64,000 nt of DNA from the NCBI GenBank assembly GCA_021234155.1, contig JAJEKV010000013.1:14673877-14737876 (forward strand), read 5' to 3'. Position numbers and translations under genes: made by a program. Source of the DNA: Isoetes taiwanensis (lineage: Eukaryota; Streptophyta; Lycopodiopsida; Isoetales; Isoetaceae). Positions 31,283-43,108 of this stretch are shown piece by piece. The notes beneath the pieces were generated by a model. The model saw only the letters and a program-made list of their open reading frames with translations. It searched no databases and was not told the origin of the DNA. Numbering within the stretch: the stretch's first letter is position 1; the number at the start of each line of letters is the position of its first letter.

Positions 31283-31960
31283 ATTTTTTTTTGTTGAAGG
31301 GCGTCAGACTTTATTCAATCAAAGAGTCAAATACAAGTAGAAATGCAGAGACAGGAATAAAATCTCAGCGGATAAGCGGAGACCCACCGAGTGAAGCAAC
31401 CTGCCTAAGCATAAGAGTGCACATCCAAAAACTCCTCAAAAATCAATCGCCTCTTGCGAGGGGCAGTGAAGAACAATGATACGACTTTACAATGTAACCT
31501 TGAGCTTCTTGGAGAACACGATTATCTGCCACATCCAGACCTTTGAAGATTACCAATCTTCGTCTTTTCCAGATAGTCCAAAGCAACCATCCTGCTGCTA
31601 GATGAAAAGCCTGGCCTTGTAACTCTGTCCAGGTACTTGGGTAAATTGCCAAAAGCAGTTGTTGACTTGTTAGTGAAACCTGAGAAAGGGAAAACAACCA
31701 GTCCCATACCTGTCTAAGGTGTTCACACATGAAAAAGCAATGCTCAATGGTCTTAGATCCACGCTTGCATACTGGACACTGATTTGATATTCTAGGGTTA
31801 AACTTATGGACAAGCACATTAACCCGCAGACACCTATGAAGAATCTGCCACCAAAGAACTGCCCTCAGTGCCAAAACCATCCTTCCTCCATAATGTGGAG
31901 AGCTCATAGATAATAATGAGACATATTTGTTAGCTTGCCTCTTTAAATCCTCCATCCTGT
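31283..31960 (-). mobile_element. 5'-truncated LINE: C-terminal zinc-binding domain and 3' UTR
   Basis: An open minus-strand frame (31955-31443) reads MVLALRAVLWWQILHRCLRV, then NQCPVCKRGSKTIEHCFFMC, EHLRQVWDWLFS and GWLLWTIWKRRRLVIF. W..LH..L followed by CP.C...ETI.H.F..C is the zf-RVT domain at the end of plant L1-type ORF2. After the stop there is a short 3' UTR with GACTTTATTCAATCAAAGAG and a T-run (A-tail) at 31286-31295. The reverse transcriptase itself is missing. The ORF part is intact, so the insertion may be fairly recent. Confidence 0.8.
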
Positions 31961-32440
31961 ACGTTTTTCTGCTCCACTTTGTTTAAATTTACTGTTTTCT
32001 TACTTGTAACATTGCAAACAAGTCCTTAAAGTTTGGTCAAGTGACCAGCATTTGATGCCTTGCAAATTATTGAAACAATTCTTTTTATTGAAATGGTAAA
32101 GTAAATCCTAATCATCAGTTGGTTTTTGTTGCTGTATTATTTATTTATGTGATGTTGCTGTGCAGATTATATTAGAGCTTCATATCTGTATGGTTTTGTC
32201 TAAAAAGATTGGCATTATCAATGGGGATTTCAAGTGCATTAAAGTGAAATTGCACTGGAGGATTGGTTGTTACATCTATTCTGGATTTGGTTCTACAAGC
32301 AGGCAAATTGCAGTCCAGAATGTGATTATAAACCTTGAGTTTCCAGACTGGAAGGAGCGCTTGTCTGCCATGAAGATCTGCAAAAAGAAACTAGTGAGAA
32401 ACCACTGAATCATGTTGTAATTAAGACGATCGATCAGTTA
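31961..32440. other. Possible upstream exon of the P-class PPR relic
   Basis: The plus-strand frame 32160-32408 (KIGIINGDFKCIKVKLHWRI) is open for 82 codons and lies just before the PPR relic, after a GTGCAG acceptor-like site at 32160-32165. I recognise no domain in it. Confidence 0.3.
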
Positions 32441-33185
32441 AGTAATCCATGCAAAGCGCTCTCTTTCTTTCAATGGGCAAAACGTCAGCAACCTTATAAG
32501 AGAACTGTTCATTCTTACAATGTTCTGCTTCAGGCATGCTTCAAAGCTGCGCAACATAGAGAAGCCTTAATGATATTCCAAATGATAGAATGGGATTTTC
32601 TTTCTCTCAACACGTATATATTTAATGTCATGATTGTTGGCCTCTGTAAACTAGGTTAAATTAACCAAGCACGTGACTTTTTCCAATGCATGATTGAGAA
32701 GCATATAGAGCAGATGGTGAGGTTTGCACTTGTCTCATTGAGACACTGTAAGAATGGACGAGTAAAGGATGCATGCAAATACTTCATCAAACACATGAAA
32801 AAATCCTGTCTATAAATGCCAGTACGAGTAATATATTATTGGAAGGGTTGTTCAATGCTAAACAGGTGAAAATAGCTAGAATAGTGTTTAATCCTATGCT
32901 TAAAAGAGGGCCGCTTCTAGACGTTAAGACTTATTTGATCTGTAGAAAACAATGGTTAAGTGGGGCAAGGTTCCTGATGTACAGTCATACAATGCTCTCA
33001 TTGATGGACTCTGCAAAGTGGGTAAGCTGGAGAAAGCATATGTGATTCTTCAGCATTTGAAAACTTCAAGTGTATCTTCACATTCGCAAGAATATGACAT
33101 CTTCAATTGTAAGGTCTTCAAGAACTTAAAAGTGGATAATGGCAATGACATGTTTCAAGACCTTTCTAGTGAACGTCACCCTTAG
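32441..33185 (+). pseudogene. P-class PPR gene relic
   Basis: The frame from about 32455 reads SFFQWAKRQQPYKRTVHSYN, VLLQACFKAAQHREALMIFQ and NTYIFNVMIVGLCKLG, then a stop (TAA near 32657), then NQARDFFQCMIEKHIEQ and CKNGRVKDACKYF. After further shifts, GKVPDVQSYNALIDGLCKVG and KLEKAYVILQHLK (32952-33060) give another full motif. The V.SYN.L..G.CK.G....A pattern with 35-residue spacing identifies P-class PPRs, which stabilise or process organelle transcripts. At least two stops and two shifts break the frame. It is only about four motifs long, so a large part of the gene is gone. Confidence 0.7.
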
Positions 33186-34438
<1,253 letters not shown>

Positions 34439-34798
34439 GCATGTGCATAGGAACCCCACGGGCTCACGAGGGCTATGGAGCGACTTAGCACTATACAACG
34501 AGGCTAGTGGCAAAGCGGAGGGAGATCCCTGCTGAGCGCGGCTACTGGGGACCCATAGTGGGCTAGGCTTATAGTCGGTCACTTCGTGTGGTGCCGAATA
34601 TGGGTCCGACACTTCCTGGGTCAATGGTGTCGCCCTAACCCTCAGGAGTTGCAGGTGTTGGCCTAACTCTTATTTTGGGTTTAGGGAGTTCAGTCAGAAA
34701 GATCGTCCGTGGATGATCAAATATGATATCTTTCTTTCAATGATTTGATAGTGATAAGGTGCCCAAAAATGGTTGAAATAGTTGAATGGGAGAATCGC
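34439..34798. other. Unassigned sequence between the microsatellite and the psbD fragment
   Basis: This stretch is more GC-rich than its surroundings (for example GGGAGATCCCTGCTGAGCGC) and has no coding signature. It could be the other half of the LTR fragment that continues at 35012, but I could not align it with the LTRs at 7701 and 16809. Confidence 0.35.
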
Positions 34799-35011
34799 TA
34801 TTCCAAAGAGCAAAAAGGTTTGTTTGATAACATGGACGACTGGCTAAGGAGAGATCATTTTGTATTCGTGGGTTGGTCTGGTCTATTGCTTTTTTCTTGT
34901 GCCTATTTTTCTCTGGGTGGATGGTTTACAGGTACAACCTTTATAACCTCATGGTATACTCACGGATTGGCTAGTTCTTACTTGGAAGGTTGTAACTTTC
35001 TGAGTGTCGCC
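34799..35011 (+). pseudogene. psbD: Nuclear copy of the 5' part of plastid psbD
   Basis: The translation [59 protein letters not shown] is the N-terminal part of the photosystem II D2 protein, with a few substitutions (for example Pro to Ser in LLFSCAY, Val to Ile in TFITSW). The usual first ten residues are not recognisable and the match stops after NFLSVAT, so only about 70 of 353 residues are present. The real gene is in the plastid genome; this is plastid DNA inserted in the nucleus. Its 3' end joins directly to LTR-related sequence at about 35012. Confidence 0.85.
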
Positions 35012-35614
35012 ACGATCCTCTAGCCGCCCATGGAACCACTAGACCTCGGGAAGGGGAGATGGAACCCTTCCTACCTTAACCTCATCGGACCGGGGAGATG
35101 CAAAGTCTCGATGGTGATATCATGAGACTATGTATCTGGCAGGTTATAGTCATGCCGGAACCCGATCTAGCCAGTCTGCAAAGTATGCACAGGAGGGGCG
35201 GATGGAATGGTCAACCCTAGCCATTGTCTATAGCCAGCCCCGCCATTGTTATATCTCGGTTTGCTCTATCTTGTGCCCGGTAGTCGGTTTACTTCCTTAC
35301 GAAGTCCGAGCACGGGTAGAAGCGCTCGTGTTTTATGGCATGTTGATATCATTGTTGTATCTATGGATGTACGGATGTGCTACCCTTCGAGGTAGTTAAA
35401 TGTATTGTTGTGGTTAGTGCTGGCATTATGTTATATTTCTGCTGTTATAGGAGCCCATAGGGGAAGGGCATCAAGGCACCTCCGTGTCCCCTTCCCACAC
35501 TGGGGATATCTTGGGTGCGAGATAGATGGAGGGCCCATGCGGACAGAGGGCTGGATGCAGGATTTCCTACGAGATGTACGATCGGGCGCTGTATATTTAG
35601 TAGGGAGCGTCACA
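35012..35614 (+). repeat. Partial LTR related to the 7.7-18.3 kb element, opposite orientation
   Basis: Blocks match the minus-strand LTRs in the same order: CGGGGAGATGCAA (near 35093), TCTGCAAAGTATGCACAGG and AGGGGCGGATG (near 35173-35205), GATGGAGGGCCC (near 35525), and the end GGGAGCGTCACA at 35603-35614. Overall identity is clearly lower than between the two LTRs of the first element, so it is a relative. The start of the LTR is missing or replaced by the plastid fragment. Confidence 0.6.
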
Positions 35615-35615
35615 A

Positions 35616-35891
35616 TAGTATCAGAGCAATGTTCTTGGTTGAACAAGAGAGTTAATCGACCATATCCCTAACTTAGTAGTCTAACCGGCCTAATAAAGCA
35701 TGGGATAGAAATTCCAGCATTGAACCTCGAAAATGGGAGAAACTTTTTTTTCTCCTAAGTAGTAGGGCCATAAAATTAGGCTAAATTATACATGCAGGGA
35801 AAAAGGATGAGTCAAATTAACATTCTAGCAAGATTGGAGTGGAAATTATGCATAAACATAAAATTTCATCCAAAATTGTCACGAATCTATC
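35616..35891 (+). mobile_element. PBS and leader of the related LTR element
   Basis: TAGTATCAGAGC at 35616-35627 is one base off the PBS TGGTATCAGAGC. AATGTTCTTGG follows, as in the other element. ACCTCGAAAATGGGAGAAAC and a TTTTTTTCTC run near 35725-35757 match the leader at about 16690-16740. The leader ends where a LINE of opposite orientation begins near 35892. No part of the ORF or hairpins is present. Confidence 0.6.
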
Positions 35892-36629
35892 TTATTTACA
35901 TTTTACCATAGTGGCATATAGTTTGGCACACAAATTGCTAATCATTATCATTCTGTAATTGTTTGGATCTTTTTCATCCCCCAATTTGTGCAAAGGAATA
36001 ACTCTGTTTACTTGCCAACTGTGTGGAAAGCCCTCTCTCAAGACTGCGTTCATTAATTTCCAAAGAATCTCATGAGTTTTTGGACACGCCCATTTAAACA
36101 TCTCTCGCTACTAACTCCAATGTGTCTGCAGCTTTCCCATTTGCTAATGTTTGCAAACCTTCTTGTACATCCTCCAACGTGAACTCCCAACCCCCATCAA
36201 GTCATATACTGCACTAACACATTGTCCTCAATACCTGGGATGTGATACAATCTAGATATATAATCTAGTAATTCTTCTCTCCCTAACACAACACAGTGTT
36301 TTAGTTTCGGTTTGATTCGATTCCAAAATCTCTTAGGCTCCTGAAGCAGCTCATCCATCATTTGCAAGTGCTTTTCATATAGAAATTTCTTCTTCTTTGA
36401 TTTCACCATTTTCATGTATTCTTTCTTAACCAACTTTTTATCATCCCCCTTTGCTGTTTTAAACTCCTGTCTTTTCATCTTACATTCATCATCAAACCAG
36501 CTATTACATGGCAGGCCTTTCAACTTTCTATGAGATACATAGCATTTATTAGCGACCTCGGTACCATAGTACTAAGCAATGCACTAATGTTCTCCACCTT
36601 ATTAGGCCAGACTATGCTTGTCGCTTTTC
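35892..36629 (-). pseudogene. LINE 1, second half: linker and start of reverse transcriptase
   Basis: Minus-strand 36523-36200 reads LPCNSWFDDECKMKRQEFK and KKKKFLYEKHLQMMDELLQE, then FWNRIKPKLKH, the linker between endonuclease and reverse transcriptase. After shifts, EDVQEGLQTLANGKAAD (near 36180-36130) and FKWACPKTHEILWKLMNAVL, SWQVNRVIPLHKLGDEKDPN, NYRMIMISNLCAKLYATM (36101-35895) are the first reverse-transcriptase motifs. The element stops there, before the catalytic YADD motif. It continues, across the inserted 6.46-kb element, from the endonuclease at 43109-43990. Confidence 0.8.
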
Positions 36630-36638
36630 GCTTCACAT
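36630..36638. repeat. 9-bp target duplication, left copy (GCTTCACAT)
   Basis: The identical bases recur at 43100-43108 on the other side of the inserted element. Both copies lie in the LINE endonuclease/linker reading region, which shows what was there before insertion. Confidence 0.85.
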
Positions 36639-36944
36639 CGGGGATAGGTTCTATACGCACAAAATTAAAATTCTCGACGATAAAGTAAAAAAATACGTAT
36701 TTTTAATAAAATACGATTTAACGATAAAAACCTGCGCCGTAGGAAAAAAATTTCGGCGCGTCGCGAAAAAGCCGTGGAAAGCGTCAGACGCGAAATTTTT
36801 TCACGTGACGCTGGCGAAAAAACCGCGACGTCGAATTTTTTTTTTCGGGGGTTGGCGTCGCGAAACCTTCCAATTTAGCGTCTTGTGAAAAAACTTTTGC
36901 GTCTGTGAAACAAGAAGGTTCAAAGACATAAAATTTGAATTTAA

Positions 36945-36989
36945 AATATATATATATATATATTATATATATATATATATATTATATAT

Positions 36990-37026
<37 letters not shown>
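36945..37026. repeat. (TA)n tract at the inner edge of the left terminal region
   Basis: TA dinucleotides are interrupted by ATTATAT. A shorter TATATA tract lies at the mirror position, 42745-42775. Confidence 0.9.
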
Positions 37027-37029
<3 letters not shown>

Positions 37030-39780
37030 GCCTGAACCAAAACCAAAGTCCAAGTCCGAAGACAAGAATCCAAGGCCTAGGCACAGACATCCAGGCTCAG
37101 ACAAGGATAACCTTAGCCTGGCCGGATTTATCGGTCCCATATGTATATAAGGGGAATCTTAGAGGCCATACTTACTACATGTTGACCCATAATGCAACTT
37201 GATTATTCAAGATAATTATATGTCATGCCGTTCCAAACAATCAATGCCTATAATTCATGTTCTATTTTTATATGAAGGATAATCTTATGGGGGTACCATA
37301 CAGAATGATACAAATCAGCAACCAACTTTTAAGTACATAAGTGACCTTCAACATCCATAGAATACAGCTTTTCAAAATGTAAACGAGCTTTCAATAAAAC
37401 GCTTAAGTAGCATTCAATGTCCATAGCAGTCTTGTAAAATGCAAATAGTTACATATATTGAATTATACAGTTCACCTAAGCTTCATACATAAACGTAATA
37501 TGCCAATTCATGCCTGGACTTAGATTTATTTGTTTCAAAACTTATCTTGTGCTACTGTGCTCGTAGCAGACAGTCAAGTTTGATGCAAATAATATTTGAA
37601 TACACAATCAACTGCAAAAGTGCAAGCCAGTGAGCTTTTTTCCAAATCTGTTTTCCATTATCAATTTTGCAATGAACTTAGAAATAGTCATTCACTGCTA
37701 GATATAGTATATCAGCATATAAGAAGCGTGGCAATAACGTGCAAGCAGAGGCTAAATACCATCAGTCAGCATAGATAGAAAATTTTCCTCAATAAGATCG
37801 GCCTATAGTCTGATCATGCATTTGCAGCATTTAAACTTAGGGAATAGATAGAACCTGATTAACTTATGGGAGAGTTTCAGCTCAAGAAATTTATCATCCT
37901 TTTTAACGGTTAAAATGTCATTGGATCAAACTTTGTTGCTGCCAAACACTGCTCCGAGTGCTCCACGTATTCAAGAACTTGAAAGTAGGTAGATGAGAAC
38001 CCGGTTACCTGCAGTAGAACCAGAGCAAGTTAGCCTTTAAAGGGTAAAATGCTAAGCTACTAGCAGGTAAGCAAAAGAATCTCATGGCTTATCGCCCTTC
38101 AACCTTGTACAAAAATACATCAAGAAAAAGCTTGCATAAATGTTGAATCAGAGGATCAGATAGAGTAAGAGACACTCCCTTCATTCTGTTTTTCATATGT
38201 GATGTTTTACATATGTGAACAGTAGTGAGCAGATTTTAGAGGCCAACCCTTTTCATCATTAGCTTTCAGACCACCAACATAAGTGCAACATATAGATTCC
38301 AGCATGTATAATAATTTTCGTAACTCATAAAGGCACTCCGCTTCGTCAATAAATTCTGGTTCATCTTATCCTTAGACAAATTAACCTAACTACAGACCCT
38401 TCATATAGATGTTTGTGACCATTTCAAACCATGTAAAATTAATAGTAAATCGCTGTCAGCATATGCTGTATAAAATCCAGAAATGCATCATTGATTAAGC
38501 ATGGCAGAACAATAACTTTTGCAAGAGGTAAAACTTCATGAATAGCACTAGTAAAATGTAGACCGATACCTCTTCTATTGTTTGGGCCAGTATTATCTAA
38601 GAAAAGACAATGCAAAGGCAAAAAACCTGATTGTGAGGAACGAATTCATCATCCAAAAATTTATCTTCAGCATTTGAAACTGTCCACTGCTTGTGGCTTT
38701 CGAAAAGCCAGTCTTGTTAACCTTTTCTTCCACTGTCATAGAACTAGAGTGTTTATTAAGTGGAACATTCTTGCCAACAAATACGTTAATCCCAAAGATC
38801 CATTGCCATGCTTTGAGAACTTATTTTTATGGGGCAAAGATCATTCTTTCTCAAGTAGCTAGCATCAATCCCTTGGCCTTTGAGCATGCTCACAATTGTA
38901 ATGGTCGTGTTAAACGAACCTATCTTGCTGCAGAAGAATTCTACGAAGCTTCCCGCTTACATACATCGCTGGAGCGGCTTAGAAGAAGCTAGGCATCCTT
39001 ATCATTGATACTGAGCACATCTATAAAGGAATCGGGTGAATCATTCTCCGCCATTTGCAATTCATGCAATTCATGCCGCTCAAGGCCTTAGAGATATTAC
39101 ACAAAAGAAGAGACTCTAGTGTCTTAAGTCGACAAGGAAATGCGATAAGATATTGAAATGAACAAGACGCACCATGGTACCTGTTCCACCGCCATTACTT
39201 TGAAAAAATTCTGCATAGTACCGCATGCCGATTACGGTACACCAAACCCTTGTAGTCATTATTCCATCATGCCTCATACGAGCCATAGACTGTGCTCTAC
39301 TAAAAAAGAGGGTTCGTGGTCTCACAAACCTTGTGTGGGGGGTTTTGCATCTCACGCATGAAGTAAAGGAATCGCCATAAATGAGATTGCCTTATCAAGA
39401 TGCCATGTAATGCTCCCTTATGGATGAAAAAAAAGCACCATAATCTTAGCTTAAAATAGACATATACCTTTGCCAAGGGTTCGTTCGCTGTAGTAAAGCC
39501 CGAGGTCTTTGTTAACATTTCAGGCATTTTCATAAAAAGACAACCATCGGGTAAGGTGCTCCAAACTTATGACATTTAATGTTACACACGAAAGTGTGGC
39601 GTTCCTCCATTTACCCTTACAATGTTGATCCGTGGATGTTAAATCTGCAAGCCTGGCCTTCAAACCTGGTGCTAAAATATTTTATTGCACAATCATGTAG
39701 CCAAGTGTGTCAAACATAATAAATAAGATAAGACAAGAAAAGCTTTCCATGTGTTTTCATTAATTGTACAAGAAATTTAT
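37027..39780. other. Transposon interior with unidentified exon-like pieces
   Basis: Several short stretches look like captured or old coding DNA: minus strand about 38030-37920, after a TTCTACTGCAG acceptor-like site (TGFSSTYFQVLEYVEHSE, CLAATKFDPM); plus strand 38578-38990 (CGFRKASLVNLFFHCHRTRV; AEEFYEASRLHTSLERLRRS); minus strand 39533-39116 (KMPEMLTKTSGFTTANEPLA; REMQNPPHKVCETTNPLF). I identify none. If they derive from host genes this is a Pack-type element. Confidence 0.35.
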
Positions 39781-39802
39781 CGCGGCGGCCAAGGCCGCCG
39801 CG
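39781..39802. repeat. 22-bp perfect palindrome CGCGGCGGCC-AA-GGCCGCCGCG
   Basis: Ten-base GC-only arms are separated by two A, in otherwise AT-rich DNA. It lies inside the Mutator-like element. There is no poly-T run directly after it on either strand to suggest a terminator. Confidence 0.9.
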
Positions 39803-40153
39803 AACATTTCTCTTTTTCAAAACGGTGCAGTTGGACCCCAGTTAACGTCCAACATTCTCTTCTGCAATGGCCAAGTGATTCTGGATTGATGTGAAGCAAC
39901 TTCGTAAGATCTTACATTCTAACTCTAATTTAGAAATTACAAAATGGGATTGCATGCAATTAGTGAAGCAGAAGAGAAGCGCTCACAATAGCTCTTCAAG
40001 TGCTCTCAATGCGTCGAGACAATAAGAAGGCCTTCTATTTATAAGATGGAGTTTTGTTGGATGTCGACACACATGACTAATCTAGGGCTATATTTATGCC
40101 AAGTGCCTATATCGCAACTCGCATGTAATCATTAATATCATTCGATATATATT

Positions 40154-42107
40154 TCATATCCATAATTATCCTAAAATGGATATCATTAAGATTCTATATA
40201 TATTGGGATTGATATCTTCTAACAAATTTGCCAATGGCCGCAATAAATGCAAAGTGCACACATGTCGTGCTTTGATAATTCGCAATAAATGCAAAGCGTA
40301 GCCGCAATAAATGCAAAGTGCACACATGTCGTGCTTTGATAACTCGCAATAAATGCAAAGCGTATTAATGGCCGCAATAAATGCAAAGCGTATTAATGGC
40401 CGCAATAAATGCAAAGGGTATTAATAGCCGCAATAAATGCAAAGTGCACACATGTCGTGCTTTGATAACTCATAATAAATGCAAAGCGTATTAATGGTCA
40501 TAATAAATGCAAAGCATATTAATGGTCGCGAATAAATGCAAAAGGTATTAATTGCTACAATAAATGCAAAGTGCACACATGTCGCGGCTTTGATAATTCA
40601 TAATAAATTCAAAGCCGTATTAATGGCCACAAAAAATGCAAAGTGTATTAATGGCGCAATAAATGCAAAGTGCACAAAATCGCCATAAATGCGATGAATG
40701 CAACGTGTCATCCTATGGTAATGCTCATATCTTCCTCCACCATAAATGCTCATAAATGCCTCAAATCTAAAATTAATGCCCGTAATAAATGCTTTATAAT
40801 CAATGAATGCACACAATATTCGAGGTTATTAATGGTGCAATAAATGCTTTACAATCAATGAATGCACACTTTGATTGCGTGTCATGTAATCACGTCAACA
40901 TCACGAAATATTCGAAGTTTACCTTAATAAATGCTTTATATAATCAATGAATGCAAAAAAAATGAATGCAAAGAAGGTTATTAAGGGCGCAATAAATCTT
41001 TGCAATAAATGCTTTATAAGTAATAAATGCACACAAGTACACGTGCCATGTTTTAAGAATTTTGAAGGAACAAAATGAAGGAGAACAGAAATTGGACACT
41101 CAATTACATAGGAAGGATCATATCCATAATTATCCTAAAATGGATATCATTAAGATTCTATATATATTGGGATTGATATCTTCTAACAAATTTGCCAATG
41201 GCCGCAATAAATGCAAAGTGCACACATGTCGTGCTTTGATAATCGCAATAAATGCAAAGCGTAGCATAATAAATGCAAAGTGCACACATGTCGTGCTTTG
41301 ATAACTCGCAAATAAATGCAAAGCGTATTAATGGCGCAATAAATGCAAAGCGTATTAATGGCGCTTAATAAATGCAAAGCGATTAATGGCGCAATAAATG
41401 CAAAGGGTATTAATAGCGCTTAATAAATGCAAAGTGCACACATGTCGTGCTTTGATAACTTCATAATAAATGCAAAGCGTATTAATGGTCGTAATAAATG
41501 CAAAGCGTATTAATGGTCGCATAATAAATGCAAAAGGTATTAATTGCTACAATAAATGCAAAGTGCACGTAATCGTCGCTTTGATAATTCGCAATAAATT
41601 CAAAGCGTATTAATGGCCACAAAAAATGCAAAGTGTATTAATGGCCGCAATAAATGCAAAGTGCACAAACCGCCATAAATGCGATGAATGCAACGTGTCA
41701 TCCTATGGTAATGCTCATATCTTCCTCGCCATAAATGCTCATAAATGCCTCAAATCTGAAATTAATGCCCGCAATAAATGCTTTATAATCAATGAATGCA
41801 CACAATATTCGAGGTTATTAATGGGCTGCAATAAATGCTTTACAATCAATGAATGCACACTGTACCGCGTGTCATGTAATCACGTCAACATCACGAAATA
41901 TTCGAGTTTCACCGCAATAAATGCTTTATATAATCAATGAATGCAAAAATGAATGCAAAGAAGGTTATTAAGTGGCCGCAATAAATGCTGCAATAAATGC
42001 TTTATAAGTAATAAATGCACACAAGTACACGTGCCATGTTTTAAGAATTTTGAAGGAACAAAATGAAGGAGAACAGAAATTGGACACTCAATTACATAGG
42101 AAGGATA
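40154..42107 (+). repeat. ~1-kb tandem duplication built of AAATGCAAAG mini-repeats
   Basis: Unit 1 (40154-41117) and unit 2 (41118-42107) both begin TCATATCCATAATTATCC and end CAATTACATAGGAAGGAT. Inside each, a 25-50 base theme of CAATAAATGCAAAG followed by CGTATTAATGGC or TGCACACATGTCGTGCTTTG recurs about 20 times. Later parts carry ATAAATGCTTTATAATCAATGAATGCACAC. Differences between the units are mainly short indels in the CG-containing words, such as GGCCGCAATAAA against GGCGCAATAAA. The frames reading INAKCTH or LCIYC repeats on either strand come only from this structure. Confidence 0.9.
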
Positions 42108-43099
42108 GCATCAAGTGTGTAAGTAAGATTCTCACCCATCATGTCACCCCTAAATGCTTTTCAATATGTCACAATCAAGTCAATGCCACCTATAGATGCC
42201 ATAAATATCCAAAAAAGTGCCATACCTTACCATGCACTAAGGTTTTCCATGTCCATGCGACTTTGCAAGTCTTTAAAGACTTAATAAAGTATTCCCCAAG
42301 TGCCATGCGTGCCTAAGTGGCTAGTAACCTCCCCTTAACATTATTTCCATACATTATTTCCATGACAAGTGTACATCATTTAGTAAGTCATGGCACTCAA
42401 AATTCCTGTTTCCTATTGTAAGGGTCTTAAAATGGTAACTTAAAAGGTAGCCAACATACAGTCCATTGATTCAAGATTTAGATGAAGATAGTGATGCGCA
42501 AAGTCAAAGTCTAATCAATTAAATGGAATTTCCGAGAAATTAATGAAACGGTGCCTAAGCCCTTTAATCTAGGACATTACCTTGTGCAAATAGTTAACAC
42601 AAGATGCCCTCATAAGAAATGAGTTTCAATAAATGAAAATTCGGTTTTCAAGCTGCTACAAGAGCATAAATAGTCTATACCTTAGTCCGGGTCTAGATAC
42701 ATGGTTCTAGAAATAGGTCCAATGGTGCCTAAGCCAGCCATTGAATATATATGTATATATATTTATATATATTTTTTTTTAGATTACAGACGCTGTAAAA
42801 CCTTCCATTTTTATGCGACGCGAAAAACTTTAGCGTCAGACGTGAAACAAAAGTTTTCACGACGCCAAATTTGAATTTCAAAAAAAATATATATATTTTC
42901 ACAGACGCGATTTTCCTTTGTTTGGCGACGCAGCGAAAAAACTTCGCGTCGTAATTAGAAGGTTTCGCGTACGCGAAAATCTTCCGACGCCGGAATTTTT
43001 TTTTGCCGTATTTTTTACGTTTTATACGGCAAATATGTGCCGTATCATACAATTCATACGTATTCCGTATAAAACGTACAGCGTATTGAACCTATCCCT

Positions 43100-43108
43100 G
43101 CTTCACAT
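43100..43108. repeat. 9-bp target duplication, right copy (GCTTCACAT)
   Basis: Partner of 36630-36638; together they bound the Mutator-like element. Confidence 0.85.

Larger units (their letters stand above)
36639..43099. mobile_element. Mutator-like DNA transposon (no transposase), 6.46 kb, nested in LINE 1
   Basis: The ends are inverted: GGGATAGGTTCTATACGC at 36641 and, on the minus strand from 43098, GGGATAGGTTCAATACGC (17 of 18). A 9-bp duplication, GCTTCACAT, flanks it. Nine-base duplications with long, weakly conserved ends are the hallmark of Mutator-like elements. The first and last ~320 bases share a peculiar composition of AAAA/TTTT with GCGTC, GACGC and CGCGAA words, and both pass into TATATA runs next to AAATTTGAATTT. 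No transposase is visible on either strand, so it is non-autonomous. The interior has exon-like scraps and a large tandem duplication. Its insertion splits the LINE between endonuclease and linker. Confidence 0.8.

Noticed and set aside
34799-35011. Functional psbD
   Set aside because: Only about a fifth of the gene, without its start or C-terminal helices, surrounded by nuclear repeats.
40166-41940. Cys/Tyr- or Asn/Ala/Lys-repeat proteins in the 1-kb duplication
   Set aside because: They arise on both strands from the AAATGCAAAG mini-repeats, start at several registers and lack any domain.
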